A stretch of DNA of 34,738 bases from Caryophanon tenue (GTDB lineage: Bacteria > Bacillota > Bacilli > Bacillales_A > Planococcaceae), in contig NZ_MASJ01000009.1 of NCBI RefSeq assembly GCF_001700315.1, positions 1 to 34,738 on the forward strand, in the 5' to 3' direction. Positions 17,606 to 25,424 of this stretch are shown here, piece after piece; the stretch's first letter is position 1, and every line of letters begins with the position of its first letter. The notes under the pieces are model-generated. The model saw only the letters and a list, made by a program, of their open reading frames with translations. It did not search any database and had not been told where the DNA came from. Made by a program: the position numbers and the translations under genes.

Positions 17606-18516
17606 ACTGATACAACCTCCTCATTTGTCACATGTAAAAACACATCATCCATCGTACCTTTAACGACTTCAAAGGACGCAAGAAACGGCTCGGCTTGTTT
17701 CAGTAGCTGCAGCGCCTCTAGAGGGGATGTCACCGCAACCGTATACACCCCTTGCTTTTCGTCGTATGCAATTTGCCTGTCGCGTAGCCACTGTTCACCA
17801 TGCATAACATCGGTAAATACAAGCGTCAACACGTCATACGCATGCATCATTTTTAATGTATGTGGTGTACCTTCTGCAACAATGCGCCCGTCCTTTAAAA
17901 TAATGACCGTATCCGCAACAGCCGCTTCTTCCATATAATGCGTCGTTAAAAACACCGTCATATTCGTTTCTTCTCGCAGACGCTTAATCGTTTGCCATAC
18001 AAATTGGCGCGTTTTTGGGTCAAGCCCTGTTGTTGGCTCATCCAAAAATAAAATATGCGGCCGGTGAATTAACGCACGCGCAATGTCCGCGCGGCGCTTT
18101 TGCCCCCCTGACAATGTCCCGTAGTAACGTTTTTCAATATCCGCTAGCTGTAAATATTCGCGTACAAATGCATAGTTTTTCATATACGTATCCTTTGATA
18201 AATGGTACGTCGCTGCACGTGCCCGTATATTTTCCTCAACGGTTAAACGCGCATCAAGCACATTTTGCTGAAAAACGACCCCAATCGACCGACGAATGTG
18301 GTCATTGCCTTGTTGCGTACCTAGTAAATGTCCATTGATTGTTACTGTCCCGCTTGTCGCATCGAGCAATGTACAGAGCATATTCATCGTTGTCGTTTTC
18401 CCCGCACCGTTTGTTCCTAAAAACGCAAATAATTCACCTTGTGCCACTGAAAATGAAATGCCCTTTACCGCTTCATGTGTAGCGTATTGCTTTCGCAGTT
18501 CGTTCACTTTAATCAT
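17602..18516 (-). CDS. ABC transporter ATP-binding protein
   Basis: A 304-residue ATPase with a Walker A GTNGAGKT (34-41), Q-loop Gln (83), signature LSGGQ (135-139), Walker B ILFLDE (155-160) and H-loop TTHYMEEA (around 191). The C-terminal ~90 residues are typical of DrrA/CcmA-like exporters. It is the third gene of a tightly packed four-gene operon, overlapping DUF3021 by one base (TAATG) and the permease by four. Confidence 0.93.
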   Translation of the reverse strand: MIKVNELRKQYATHEAVKGISFSVAQGELFAFLGTNGAGKTTTMNMLCTLLDATSGTVTINGHLLGTQQGNDHIRRSIGVVFQQNVLDARLTVEENIRARAATYHLSKDTYMKNYAFVREYLQLADIEKRYYGTLSGGQKRRADIARALIHRPHILFLDEPTTGLDPKTRQFVWQTIKRLREETNMTVFLTTHYMEEAAVADTVIILKDGRIVAEGTPHTLKMMHAYDVLTLVFTDVMHGEQWLRDRQIAYDEKQGVYTVAVTSPLEALQLLKQAEPFLASFEVVKGTMDDVFLHVTNEEVVSV

Positions 18517-18941
18517 TACATGTCACCTCGTCTTTTTTGCAGTGTCGCATTCATCGTGTCCACATCTTTTTTCGTTGTGATACGTAACATCGCCCATGTC
18601 ACACTGTAAATGATAACGGTTATAAGTAGCACAACCACGACCGTGAACATATCGTATACATCATACCAATTGCCAAATGCGCCTGCCGTAAAGACGAGCG
18701 CAACGACCCCACAAGCATGTAATATAAACTGTACGATAAACGGTATGCGCTCTAGCTGAAATAATAAACTTAAAACCCCTATGCCGATGCCGAGTAATGC
18801 CGACAACACAACTTGCTCTACTAATTGTGTGCCGTTCATCGTTAGCGTATTGTCACGTAGTAAAATGCTTGTCACAATAATGTACGAGCAGCTTAACGAA
18901 ATGAGCATACTCATAACTGTGACACGTAGTACTTGCATCAT
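18516..18941 (-). CDS. DUF3021 family membrane protein
   Basis: A 141-residue protein with four predicted membrane helices (MSMLISLSCSYIIVTSILL, VVLSALLGIGIGVLSLLF, FIVQFILHACGVVALVFTAG, FTVVVVLLITVIIYSVTWA) and a short basic tail, which is the DUF3021 layout. Genes of this type usually sit beside a LytTR regulator, as here (ATGA overlap). In described LytTR regulatory systems of streptococci the small membrane partner holds the regulator inactive; a similar role here is inference. Confidence 0.8.
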   Translation of the reverse strand: MMQVLRVTVMSMLISLSCSYIIVTSILLRDNTLTMNGTQLVEQVVLSALLGIGIGVLSLLFQLERIPFIVQFILHACGVVALVFTAGAFGNWYDVYDMFTVVVVLLITVIIYSVTWAMLRITTKKDVDTMNATLQKRRGDM

Positions 18942-19393
18942 ACACCGTCCCTCCCAATCCCAAGTTTTTGCTTGAGCTCCTTCATATATTTACGGCTAAT
19001 ATGGATGCTCACACCATTACTGAGCACCGCTTCTGTTGTGCCGAGCTTGCCCATTTGAATCGACACGAGCTTCTGTAAATGAATGAGCGTCGATTTATTG
19101 ACACGTACAAAATCATGCGCAAATAAATCCTCCACTTCATATAACTTTCGCTTCACTTCAAATTCATCCTCATTTGTTTGAATATATACTTTCGCACCTT
19201 CTGCATATACCGCATAAATGTCCTGTACTGGAACAAAATGAATCGTTTGTTCCACGTAACCATCAATCGTTGTCGGTGTTTGGATCGTTTGTAATACGTG
19301 CATCATTTTCTCAATTTTTTCGGTATATTGTGGTGTGTGAATATGCACTTCTGTCGACGTCAGTTCATCATTAATCGTTAGTTGGATTTTCAT
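18938..19393 (-). CDS. LytTR family DNA-binding transcriptional regulator
   Basis: A 151-residue protein whose last ~100 residues form a LytTR domain: VPVQDIYAVYAEGAKVYIQT, KRKLYEVEDLF, FVRVNKSTLIHLQKLVSI and a late SIHISRKYMKELKQKLG. There is no receiver domain, so it is a stand-alone LytTR regulator. It leads the operon with DUF3021 and the ABC transporter and probably controls it. The ribosome site AAGGAGGG is about 12 bp from the ATG, longer than usual. Confidence 0.9.
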   Translation of the reverse strand: MKIQLTINDELTSTEVHIHTPQYTEKIEKMMHVLQTIQTPTTIDGYVEQTIHFVPVQDIYAVYAEGAKVYIQTNEDEFEVKRKLYEVEDLFAHDFVRVNKSTLIHLQKLVSIQMGKLGTTEAVLSNGVSIHISRKYMKELKQKLGIGRDGV

Positions 19394-19416
19394 ACGTATG
19401 TAGTCCCTCCTTACAT

Positions 19417-19510
19417 TTACTGTATCATAACGTTTTTTGGAAATTTATTATTTCCTTGTAAAAGGTTTAACTACTCAAATAAGTGGTCACTTTTTCAACG
19501 TATGTGGTCA
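19417..19510 (-). promoter_or_regulatory. LytTR operon promoter with direct repeats
   Basis: On the minus strand two copies of TGACCAC lie at 19504-19510 and 19483-19489, exactly 21 bp apart (two helical turns). Further down TATGAT (19424-19429) is a good -10, but no good -35 stands 16-18 bp before it. Spaced direct repeats upstream of an activator-dependent promoter are what a LytTR dimer would use; autoregulation is inferred. Confidence 0.55.
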
Positions 19511-19517
19511 TAAAAAA

Positions 19518-19548
19518 AACGAGCAGCTGCACGGCGCAACTACTCGTT
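19518..19548 (-). terminator. Terminator after the 103-residue gene
   Basis: On the minus strand AACGAGTAGTTGC pairs with GTGCAGCTGCTCGTT around a short loop (with mismatches) and is followed by a run of T. It ends transcription from the 19554-20734 genes just before the LytTR control region. Confidence 0.8.
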
Positions 19549-19553
19549 CGTCC

Positions 19554-19865
19554 TTATCCTTCTATATATAACGCTTCTAAACACTCGGCAATATGAATGG
19601 CACGGTCTAATACGACAGGGTGCGTAATTGCGACATATATTTCACCTTCATAGAAGCGGAACGGTACTTGTCCGCCCTCTACTTGCCACATAAAGAAATG
19701 TCCGCTAATTTTCATTTGAACGCCGTCTTGCGCTGCGCCAAATGAATCCATATAGACAAAGTCTGGTTGCGTCGCAAAAAATGCTTGGCACTCCTCTAAT
19801 GTTAATGTTGGTTGTCCTGCATCATCAAGACGTGTAATTTTATAGCGTTTGTTCATTGGTTGCAT
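19554..19865 (-). CDS. Hypothetical protein, 103 residues
   Basis: A small soluble protein with no signal peptide. It has a hydrophobic, aromatic-rich core (ISGHFFMWQVEGGQVPFRFYEGEIYVAI) and ends in DRAIHIAECLEALYIEG. I do not recognise the family. The ATG at 19865 has AAAGGAG 9 bp upstream; a second ATG three codons later (MNKRYK) is possible. It lies 20 bp after the thermonuclease gene and is closed by a terminator, so the two likely share a transcript. Confidence 0.65.
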   Translation of the reverse strand: MQPMNKRYKITRLDDAGQPTLTLEECQAFFATQPDFVYMDSFGAAQDGVQMKISGHFFMWQVEGGQVPFRFYEGEIYVAITHPVVLDRAIHIAECLEALYIEG

Positions 19866-19885
19866 ACTACTGTTCTCCTTTATTG

Positions 19886-20734
19886 TTAACGCTGCGCTGC
19901 GACAAATCCTGCCGCTTCCGCTTCTTCTGCTGTACAGAACATTTCTTCTGCTACAGTTTGGTCGTAATTTTGTTGTCCAGGCATATGGTAAATTTTATTG
20001 CCTTTACTATTAATATTGCCTTTGATTTCACAGCTGTCTCCGTCTGTCGTTTGCGCTGGAGAGCTTGTTGCTGTTGTGTCGTCACCAGGCTGTTCTGAAT
20101 CGTTCGGTGTGACAACTTTGCCCTCTTTTACCGCTTCTGCATAAGCGTCTTTATCATAGCCACGATTTGTTACATAGTCTTCTACCGACCAAATGCCAAT
20201 CGCTTGCTTCTGTGCTTGTTTTTGTACATCTTTAAACCAGTCAACATGTTTTGTATTCGGGTCATAAATGTAAGCAACACGTGCCAAGCCATTTTTTAAT
20301 AGCTCTTCTTGAATGCTAATGCCTTGCTCGGTATAAATATAAGCCAGTAAACGCTTATATTTGTCACGATATGACACGTCAAACTCAATGTACACATGTT
20401 TTTCGTCTTTTAATAATTCTTTTAAGAACGCTTTTGCTTCTGGACCAAATGGTTGCTCCCCAAGCTGCTCATGATTTGTTTCTGGTGTATCAATTAATAA
20501 AAAGCGAATCTTCTCAGATTTACCTTCATAGTTAATACGAATGGTATCACCATCAATGACTTCTTGTAATTCATATTTTTCGAATTTGCGCACATCATGG
20601 CGTTCCGCTGTATCGGTCGTCGTATCAACAAGTGACTGAATATCCAGTGACGCTGCTGGTTCTACGCTACCACTGTCACTACAGCCAGCTAATACTGCTG
20701 CTGTAAGTGCTAGCGACCACAATAATTTTTTCAT
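19886..20734 (-). CDS. Thermonuclease family lipoprotein (SNase domain)
   Basis: A 282-residue exported nuclease. A signal peptide with lipobox LAGC (Cys18) is followed by a linker and the SNase domain at ~53-186. Residues matching the staphylococcal nuclease active site are visible: D61/D63 in DGDT, R77 in KIRFLLIDTPET, D82, E85, and R128 in YKRLLAY. After a Thr/Ser-rich linker the C-terminal ~50 residues (CEIKGNINSKGNKIYHMPGQ) form a small Cys-containing domain often found at the end of such nucleases. The start at 20734 has AGTAGGG upstream and begins the signal peptide; the frame extends 10 codons further up without support. It should cleave DNA and RNA at the cell surface. Confidence 0.9.
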   Translation of the reverse strand: MKKLLWSLALTAAVLAGCSDSGSVEPAASLDIQSLVDTTTDTAERHDVRKFEKYELQEVIDGDTIRINYEGKSEKIRFLLIDTPETNHEQLGEQPFGPEAKAFLKELLKDEKHVYIEFDVSYRDKYKRLLAYIYTEQGISIQEELLKNGLARVAYIYDPNTKHVDWFKDVQKQAQKQAIGIWSVEDYVTNRGYDKDAYAEAVKEGKVVTPNDSEQPGDDTTATSSPAQTTDGDSCEIKGNINSKGNKIYHMPGQQNYDQTVAEEMFCTAEEAEAAGFVAAQR

Positions 20735-20804
20735 ACATTCCCTACTTTCTTTCCGTTTGCACATTTAAGTGTAGTACGGATGTTGGAAAACAACAACTAA
20801 AAAA

Positions 20805-20838
20805 ACGTAGAATACGCATATTATTGCGCATTCTACGT
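20805..20838 (-). terminator. Terminator of the symporter gene
   Basis: ACGTAGAAT (20805-20813) and ATTCTACGT (20830-20838) pair, extended inward by a CGCA/TGCG part. On the minus strand it is followed by a long T run, just after the symporter stop. Confidence 0.88.
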
Positions 20839-20844
20839 GCCTTT

Positions 20845-22074
20845 TTATTGTGCTACTGCTTCTTTTTGCTTGTCTTTTTCGCTTTCTGTTACGTAAAGCG
20901 CACATGTTAAGTCGCCGAAACAGTTGACCATTGTACGTGTCATATCTAATAAACGGTCAATACCGATAATTAAGGCGATACCTTCAACTGGTAAACCAAC
21001 TGATTCTAATACCATCGCAAGCATAATCATACCCGCGCCCGGTACTGCTGCTGTGCCGACAGATGCCAGTACAGCTGTTAATACAACGATTAACATTTGT
21101 GAGAACGATAAGTCCACACCATAAACTTGTGCAATAAAGATTGTCGCAACACCTTGCATGATGGCTGTACCATCCATGTTTACCGTTGCGCCAAGTGGTT
21201 GTACGAAACTACTAATGCCTTTTGGGACACCTAGCTTATTTTGTGCAACATCCATTGACACTGGTAATGTCGCACTACTACTTGAAGTACTAAACGCAAC
21301 TGTTAATGCTGGAATGTACGCCTTCATAACTTCAATTGGGTTACGCTTTGCTAAAAATTTCAACGCACTGCCGTATACAATAATAAAATGAACAAATAGT
21401 GCTAAAAAGACAACCATCATATACCAGAACATCGCTTGCAGGGCATCAAAGCCTTGCTTACCAACCGCTGATGCGATTAACGCAAACGTTCCGTACGGTG
21501 CAAATTTCATTACAAGTGTGACTAAGAACATCATCAGTTCATTACCTTGCTCCATAAAACGGTGGACAACATCTACTTTACCAGCTAAATAACTAATCCC
21601 TAGACCAATAAATACAGCAAAGAAAATAATTTGTAGCATGTCGCCACTTGCCATTGCTTGAATTGGGTTTACCGGAATAATGCCAAGTAATGTATCGGAA
21701 ACAGGTGGTGCTTCTGCTGCTTCATAGTTTACTGTATCAACATCAAATTCACCTTTATTCCCTGGTTGGAATGTGACAGCTAATGTAATACCGATTGAAA
21801 TGGCAATCGCCGTTGTAATTAAGAAGAATGTCATCGCTTTGACACCCATACGCCCTAAAGCTTTCGGGTCACCAATATTTGCGACACCGACCACAAGGGA
21901 GAAGAAGACAAGTGGGACAATTAACATTTTAATTAAGTTTAAAAAGATTGTACCAAGCGGTGTAAAGAAGTATGTGTCTGCTTGTGTAAAGAACGATGGT
22001 GATGCCATGTTCAACACAATCCCGACAACTGCACCAATAACAAGTGCCCATAAAATTTTTGTAGCTAGTTTCAT
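20845..22074 (-). CDS. Dicarboxylate/amino acid:cation symporter (glutamate/aspartate type)
   Basis: A 409-residue member of the DAACS (GltP/GltT/DctA) family. The serine-rich re-entrant loop FSTSSSSATLP is at ~261-271, NMDGT at ~299-303, the second re-entrant loop VGTAAVPGAG follows, and the final transport helix reads DRLLDMTRTMVN. The Arg in this last motif is the residue that binds the side-chain carboxylate in acidic amino-acid carriers, which favours glutamate or aspartate over neutral amino acids or C4-dicarboxylates. Uptake would be coupled to Na+ or H+. It is a single-gene unit with its own terminator and a catabolite-control-like site upstream. Confidence 0.9.
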   Translation of the reverse strand: MKLATKILWALVIGAVVGIVLNMASPSFFTQADTYFFTPLGTIFLNLIKMLIVPLVFFSLVVGVANIGDPKALGRMGVKAMTFFLITTAIAISIGITLAVTFQPGNKGEFDVDTVNYEAAEAPPVSDTLLGIIPVNPIQAMASGDMLQIIFFAVFIGLGISYLAGKVDVVHRFMEQGNELMMFLVTLVMKFAPYGTFALIASAVGKQGFDALQAMFWYMMVVFLALFVHFIIVYGSALKFLAKRNPIEVMKAYIPALTVAFSTSSSSATLPVSMDVAQNKLGVPKGISSFVQPLGATVNMDGTAIMQGVATIFIAQVYGVDLSFSQMLIVVLTAVLASVGTAAVPGAGMIMLAMVLESVGLPVEGIALIIGIDRLLDMTRTMVNCFGDLTCALYVTESEKDKQKEAVAQ

Positions 22075-22474
22075 ACGCTCACTTCCTTTTTCACGATAGT
22101 TTTAAGTGTTATAGTTTAACTAAAACATATTATATAACAGAAAAAGCACATGCATTTTTTGAAAACGTTTTCTAAAGAACTTTAGACATTAATGCCCAAA
22201 AAAAGATACATATTGTACAAGCACCACTTACCAGCACATTCATTTTAGCTACTATTAATGTTTTTTAGCTCGCTTATACCACTATCATCTTATTTCCTTT
22301 TTCAACTATCTATAAACGTCTTTTCAGCCACTCCCAAACGATAAAAATAAGACAGTTTGTTCACTAAAAAAATCTGTATCAGTTACTGTTTAATACGATA
22401 TTTCCTGAATAATATCATTCTTCTTTCAAGAATACCCCTAGCCCCCCTCTTTACGTAAAATACTAAAAACAAAA
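22075..22474 (-). promoter_or_regulatory. Symporter upstream region with cre-like site
   Basis: This gene-free stretch of about 400 bp holds, on the minus strand, a TATAAT box (around 22130) for the symporter. At 22160-22173 it holds TGAAAACGTTTTCT, which matches the CcpA cre consensus in all but the last base. The cre-like site lies upstream of or over the expected -35, where CcpA may activate or repress. I see nothing clear in the rest (22180-22470). Confidence 0.45.
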
Positions 22475-22510
22475 ACAACCAGCTACGGTAAAATACCGAT
22501 AGCTGGTTGT
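22475..22510 (-). terminator. Terminator of the NEAT-like gene
   Basis: ACAACCAGCTA and TAGCTGGTTGT form an 11-bp perfect stem, extended by CGG/CCG inside. On the minus strand T-rich sequence follows. Confidence 0.88.
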
Positions 22511-22522
22511 CTAGTAAAGCTT

Positions 22523-22912
22523 TTATTCGTATGATACGTAGAACGAATATGTATACGATACATTATTCGTTGGACGTACATATGTTAATGAAGCAGGCGT
22601 TGCTGCATTAAGCTCTGCTACGTTAATTGTATATTCATAAACGCCTGGTGCTGTTTCCACAACATCTTTACCGGCTACGCTGAAATCTGAAACAACAGAC
22701 GCGTATGTATCTGCAAACTCAACCGTTACAACATACTCATTCCCTTGTTGCTCTACTGATGTTTGTTCTACATAATAGTTCATATATGTCGTTGGCACCG
22801 TTAATGCTTCATCATCGAAAAATTTCACTTGCAATGATGATGCTCCTACACTTACTACCCCTACCACAAGTACAGCTAACAGTAACATGGCTTGCATAAT
22901 ACGCTTTTTCAT
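22523..22912 (-). CDS. Secreted NEAT-domain-like protein, Fur-controlled
   Basis: A 129-residue protein with an N-terminal signal peptide (MKKRIMQAMLLLAVLVVGVV, cleavage near residue 24-26). Residues ~42-129 resemble a NEAT haem-binding domain: the TYMNYYVEQTSV segment matches the lip region of IsdA/IsdC-like domains, followed by NEYVVTVEFADTYASVVSDFSVAGKDV-like strands and YEYTINVAEL. The usual Y-x3-Y haem motif is not exact; the last strand reads SYTYSFYVSYE. There is no sortase motif, so it is probably secreted or loosely bound. A perfect Fur box upstream supports a role in iron or haem uptake. AAAGGAG lies 8 bp before the ATG. No isd-type partner genes are beside it. Confidence 0.6.
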   Translation of the reverse strand: MKKRIMQAMLLLAVLVVGVVSVGASSLQVKFFDDEALTVPTTYMNYYVEQTSVEQQGNEYVVTVEFADTYASVVSDFSVAGKDVVETAPGVYEYTINVAELNAATPASLTYVRPTNNVSYTYSFYVSYE

Positions 22913-22930
22913 CTAATCTGCTCCTTTTAC

Positions 22931-22945
22931 TGATAATGATTATCA
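22931..22945 (-). promoter_or_regulatory. Fur box
   Basis: TGATAATGATTATCA is a perfect 7-1-7 Fur operator, 19 bp upstream of the NEAT-like gene start. It implies repression in iron-rich conditions. Confidence 0.88.
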
Positions 22946-23400
22946 GTTAATTTGAAATAAAAAGTCTATATAGCTATAGACGATTGCCATAAATGTATGT
23001 GTGGTCATCTCCTTCAGGGCCCTTACTGCAAAGGTACGCCAATCACGTAACATTTATCACACCTTAACTGTACCGAAATGATAAATTTTTGTCGATAATA
23101 CGTTTTTTAGATGGGATTAATTGACTGATAGCGACCGATATAGCTTTTTGCTTTTTACAATCATTCTTATCATCTATCTGTACTTGAAGCATATCTCTCT
23201 TTGTTTATTCTTTCCAGACGCTGTATATGGAAGTTTGGCGCACGTACTAAAAAATAGTTTAAATTTGAATTTTAATAATAATTTATTGATGTCATATAAG
23301 CCTAAAGAATCATTTTAAAAAGACAGTCGATTGTTCTTTGCATAAAGCGATTGTCGCCATAGCGTTTAGTGCGTCACGAACTACATCTCTATCATGGATA
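22946..23400. other. Gene-poor stretch of about 450 bp
   Basis: It contains a perfect palindromic stem GTCTATA-tagc-TATAGAC (22964-22981) which on the minus strand is followed by TTTTTATTT, a weak terminator-like or regulatory structure next to the Fur box. The rest is AT-rich with only short frames lacking ribosome sites. No RNA gene or riboswitch that I recognise. Confidence 0.5.
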
Positions 23401-23434
23401 AAAAACCACGCGACGTACATGTCGCGTGGTTTTT
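23401..23434. terminator. Strong terminator of the NSS transporter gene
   Basis: AAAAACCACGCGAC and GTCGCGTGGTTTTT form a 14-bp perfect stem with loop GTACAT. The ends are A- and T-rich, so it can work in both directions. It lies directly after the transporter stop. Confidence 0.93.
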
Positions 23435-23436
23435 GA

Positions 23437-24783
23437 CTAATATTGGATTAATAAGTTAACGAACACAATGATAATAACAACAGGCACTACATAACGAATG
23501 AGTGCATAAAACACGTTGAAGTATCGTTCACCTACATGACTGCCTTGTAGTAACTCCTGCTTCACGAATTCTTTTTGTAATACGTAGCCGACAAAAATGG
23601 CGATAAGTAAATTCCCAAGTGGCAATAACACATTTGATACTAAGTAGTCGGTCGCATCAAAAATTGTACGGCCAAAAATGGTTACGTCGCCAAGTGTGCT
23701 ATACGTTAATGTTGACGGAATCGCAATGATGAAGACGAATGCACCAACAATTGCTGTTAACATACCACGTGACAACTGGAACTTCTCAACTAACGCCGCG
23801 ACAACAATTTCATATAAGCTAAATGATGATGTCAACGTCGCGAACAAAAATAATAGTAGAAACAGCGCTAAAAACAATTCACCAAACGGCATTTGCCCAA
23901 ACGCGGCTGGTAATACCATAAACAGTAATGGTGGACCACTTGTTACTTCCATATCAAATGCAAAGACAACCGGGAAAATCGCTAATCCGGCTAAAAATGA
24001 TACGAAAATGCTTAACCCAACAACTGAACCTGCAGATTGCGGAATGCTGACATCTTTTTTCAAATACGAGCTATATGTCACTAAACATGAAAAACCAACT
24101 GCTAACGCAAAGAACGATTGTCCAAGTGCATATAAAATCGACTCACCTGTAATATTAGAAAAATCTGGATATAAAAAGAATTTAATGCCTTCCATTGCAC
24201 CATCTAACGTGACTGCACGAATAACTAGCACGAAAAACATAATAAATAGAAGCGGCATCATAACTTTATTCGCCTTTTCGATGCCTTTTTCAATGCCAAG
24301 TGTAATGACAACAACATTTGCAAATGTAAATATCGCTAATCCTAGTAACGCAATCCACGGCGTTCCTGTCACCGTGCCAAAAAATGCGCCAGGGTCTTGT
24401 GCTGGTTCAATAACTTGCCCAACAACAGACACACCACTATAAATGAAAATCCAGCCACCTACAACACTATAAAATGATAGTAATAGTAAACATCCAACAA
24501 TGCCGAGCTTGCCAATCCACGCCCACACTGGTTGACTTGGCATTAATTTTTTATATGCACTGACCGCTTCCTTTTGCGCCCCGCGCCCGATAATATACTC
24601 TGCTAGTAACATCGGTAATCCAATACAAATTGTCATGATGACAAATAGTAGGAAAAATGCGCCGCCACCGCTTTGCCCAGCAACATACGGCATTTTCCAA
24701 ATAGCGCCTAACCCAATGGCTGCGCCTGCTGAGGCCAAAATAAATCCAACTTTACTTGACCACTGACTCTGTCTCTTCTCCAC
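23437..24783 (-). CDS. Neurotransmitter:sodium symporter (NSS/SNF) family transporter
   Basis: A 448-residue membrane protein with about 11 helices. The N-terminal GFILASAGAAIGLGAIWKMPY and the GGGAFF that follows form the sodium- and substrate-binding unwound TM1 and TM2 signature of NSS proteins. TM6 (ALGQSFFALAVGFS) and TM8 (LFATLTSSFSLYEIVV) also carry expected conserved residues. Such bacterial proteins (YocR/YhdH-like in Bacillus) take up an amino acid or related amine with Na+; the substrate cannot be told from sequence. The start is GTG with GAGAGG about 9 bp upstream. It is a single-gene unit. Confidence 0.92.
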   Translation of the reverse strand: MEKRQSQWSSKVGFILASAGAAIGLGAIWKMPYVAGQSGGGAFFLLFVIMTICIGLPMLLAEYIIGRGAQKEAVSAYKKLMPSQPVWAWIGKLGIVGCLLLLSFYSVVGGWIFIYSGVSVVGQVIEPAQDPGAFFGTVTGTPWIALLGLAIFTFANVVVITLGIEKGIEKANKVMMPLLFIMFFVLVIRAVTLDGAMEGIKFFLYPDFSNITGESILYALGQSFFALAVGFSCLVTYSSYLKKDVSIPQSAGSVVGLSIFVSFLAGLAIFPVVFAFDMEVTSGPPLLFMVLPAAFGQMPFGELFLALFLLLFLFATLTSSFSLYEIVVAALVEKFQLSRGMLTAIVGAFVFIIAIPSTLTYSTLGDVTIFGRTIFDATDYLVSNVLLPLGNLLIAIFVGYVLQKEFVKQELLQGSHVGERYFNVFYALIRYVVPVVIIIVFVNLLIQY

Positions 24784-24962
24784 TTGCTAAAACCTCTCTC
24801 TCTCAGCGAAAATTCCACTGATTTCTCTAGCATACGCGACAACCATGTTAGAAGACAATAAAAAAGCTAGGAACATCACCACAAATTTCGATACGAACGT
24901 GCTATTAACACGTTGGCAAAATGTAATAAAAATCGGCGGTATGTTGTAATGAAGCAACGAAT

Positions 24963-25007
24963 AAAAAAGCACTGTTTGACAAGAAACTACTTGTCAGACA
25001 ATGCTTT
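24963..25007 (-). terminator. Terminator that contains the stop codon of its gene
   Basis: On the minus strand AAGCATTGTCTGACAAG pairs with CTTGTCAAACAGTGCTT (two mismatches) and runs into TTTTTTATTC. The TAG stop of the upstream membrane protein (24987-24989) lies in the loop, and its last codons form the 5' arm. Confidence 0.85.
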
Positions 25008-25403
25008 CTCTATATTTGGCTCTAAATAACGTAATTTTTTTCGTTCGTATAGAACCCCGTATAAAACCGTCATAAACACCATACTTGCTACTGCAATGAT
25101 AATACACGGAATAATAAACTCTGTACTCATCGCTAAAATAACATCGGTACGGAACCAATTTTGAAACGGAATCCCAAAGCCAAGCAATACGACAAAAAAT
25201 AATACTTTTACACCAATGTGCTTGCCCTTCATCTTTTTAATCATGCCGTTTACGAATAAACGTAGCATCGCTAAACCTAAACCAACGACAAAGAAAATCC
25301 CTAAATACGGTAATACTGCCTGTTGTTGAATGATGGCGTTGGCAATCATCCCGACAGCAATTAATAACGACACCGTTAGTAATACTTTTGCTTTTGTTTT
25401 CAA
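24987..25403 (-). CDS. Small membrane protein of unknown function
   Basis: A 138-residue protein with four hydrophobic segments (VLLTVSLLIAVGMIANAII, AVLPYLGIFFVVGLGLAML, VKVLFFVVLLGFGIPF, FIIPCIIIAVASMVFMTVLYGVL) and a charged C-terminus. I do not recognise the family. The TTG at 25403 is chosen because AGGGGG lies 7 bp upstream; an ATG ten codons earlier overlaps the operator region and has no ribosome site. It is divergent from a TetR gene, with shared operator sequences, so it is the likely target of that repressor and may be an exporter or membrane stress protein. Confidence 0.75.
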   Translation of the reverse strand: MKTKAKVLLTVSLLIAVGMIANAIIQQQAVLPYLGIFFVVGLGLAMLRLFVNGMIKKMKGKHIGVKVLFFVVLLGFGIPFQNWFRTDVILAMSTEFIIPCIIIAVASMVFMTVLYGVLYERKKLRYLEPNIEKALSDK

Positions 25404-25424
25404 ACGATAACCCCCTAAAAGTGC

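Noticed and set aside
19886-20734. Thermonuclease as part of a defence island with the CRISPR locus
   Set aside because: It carries a lipoprotein signal, so it acts outside the cell, and it is 4.5 kb from the cas genes in an unrelated operon.
22982-23120. Possible riboswitch suggested by GGGCCC and conserved-looking purine blocks
   Set aside because: On both strands I could not fold it into any known riboswitch core, and no gene starts in the right position downstream.
23121-23318. A 65-codon hydrophobic frame on the + strand
   Set aside because: Starts at TTG without a ribosome site, biased composition, no family resemblance; probably chance in AT-rich intergenic DNA.
23678-24442. A 254-codon + strand frame
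   Set aside because: Lies antisense within the NSS transporter gene; composition rich in Asn/Thr/Ser is typical of the reverse of membrane-protein codons.
24787-24972. A 61-codon minus-strand frame before the NSS gene
   Set aside because: No ribosome site and no start support; it lies in the promoter region of the transporter.
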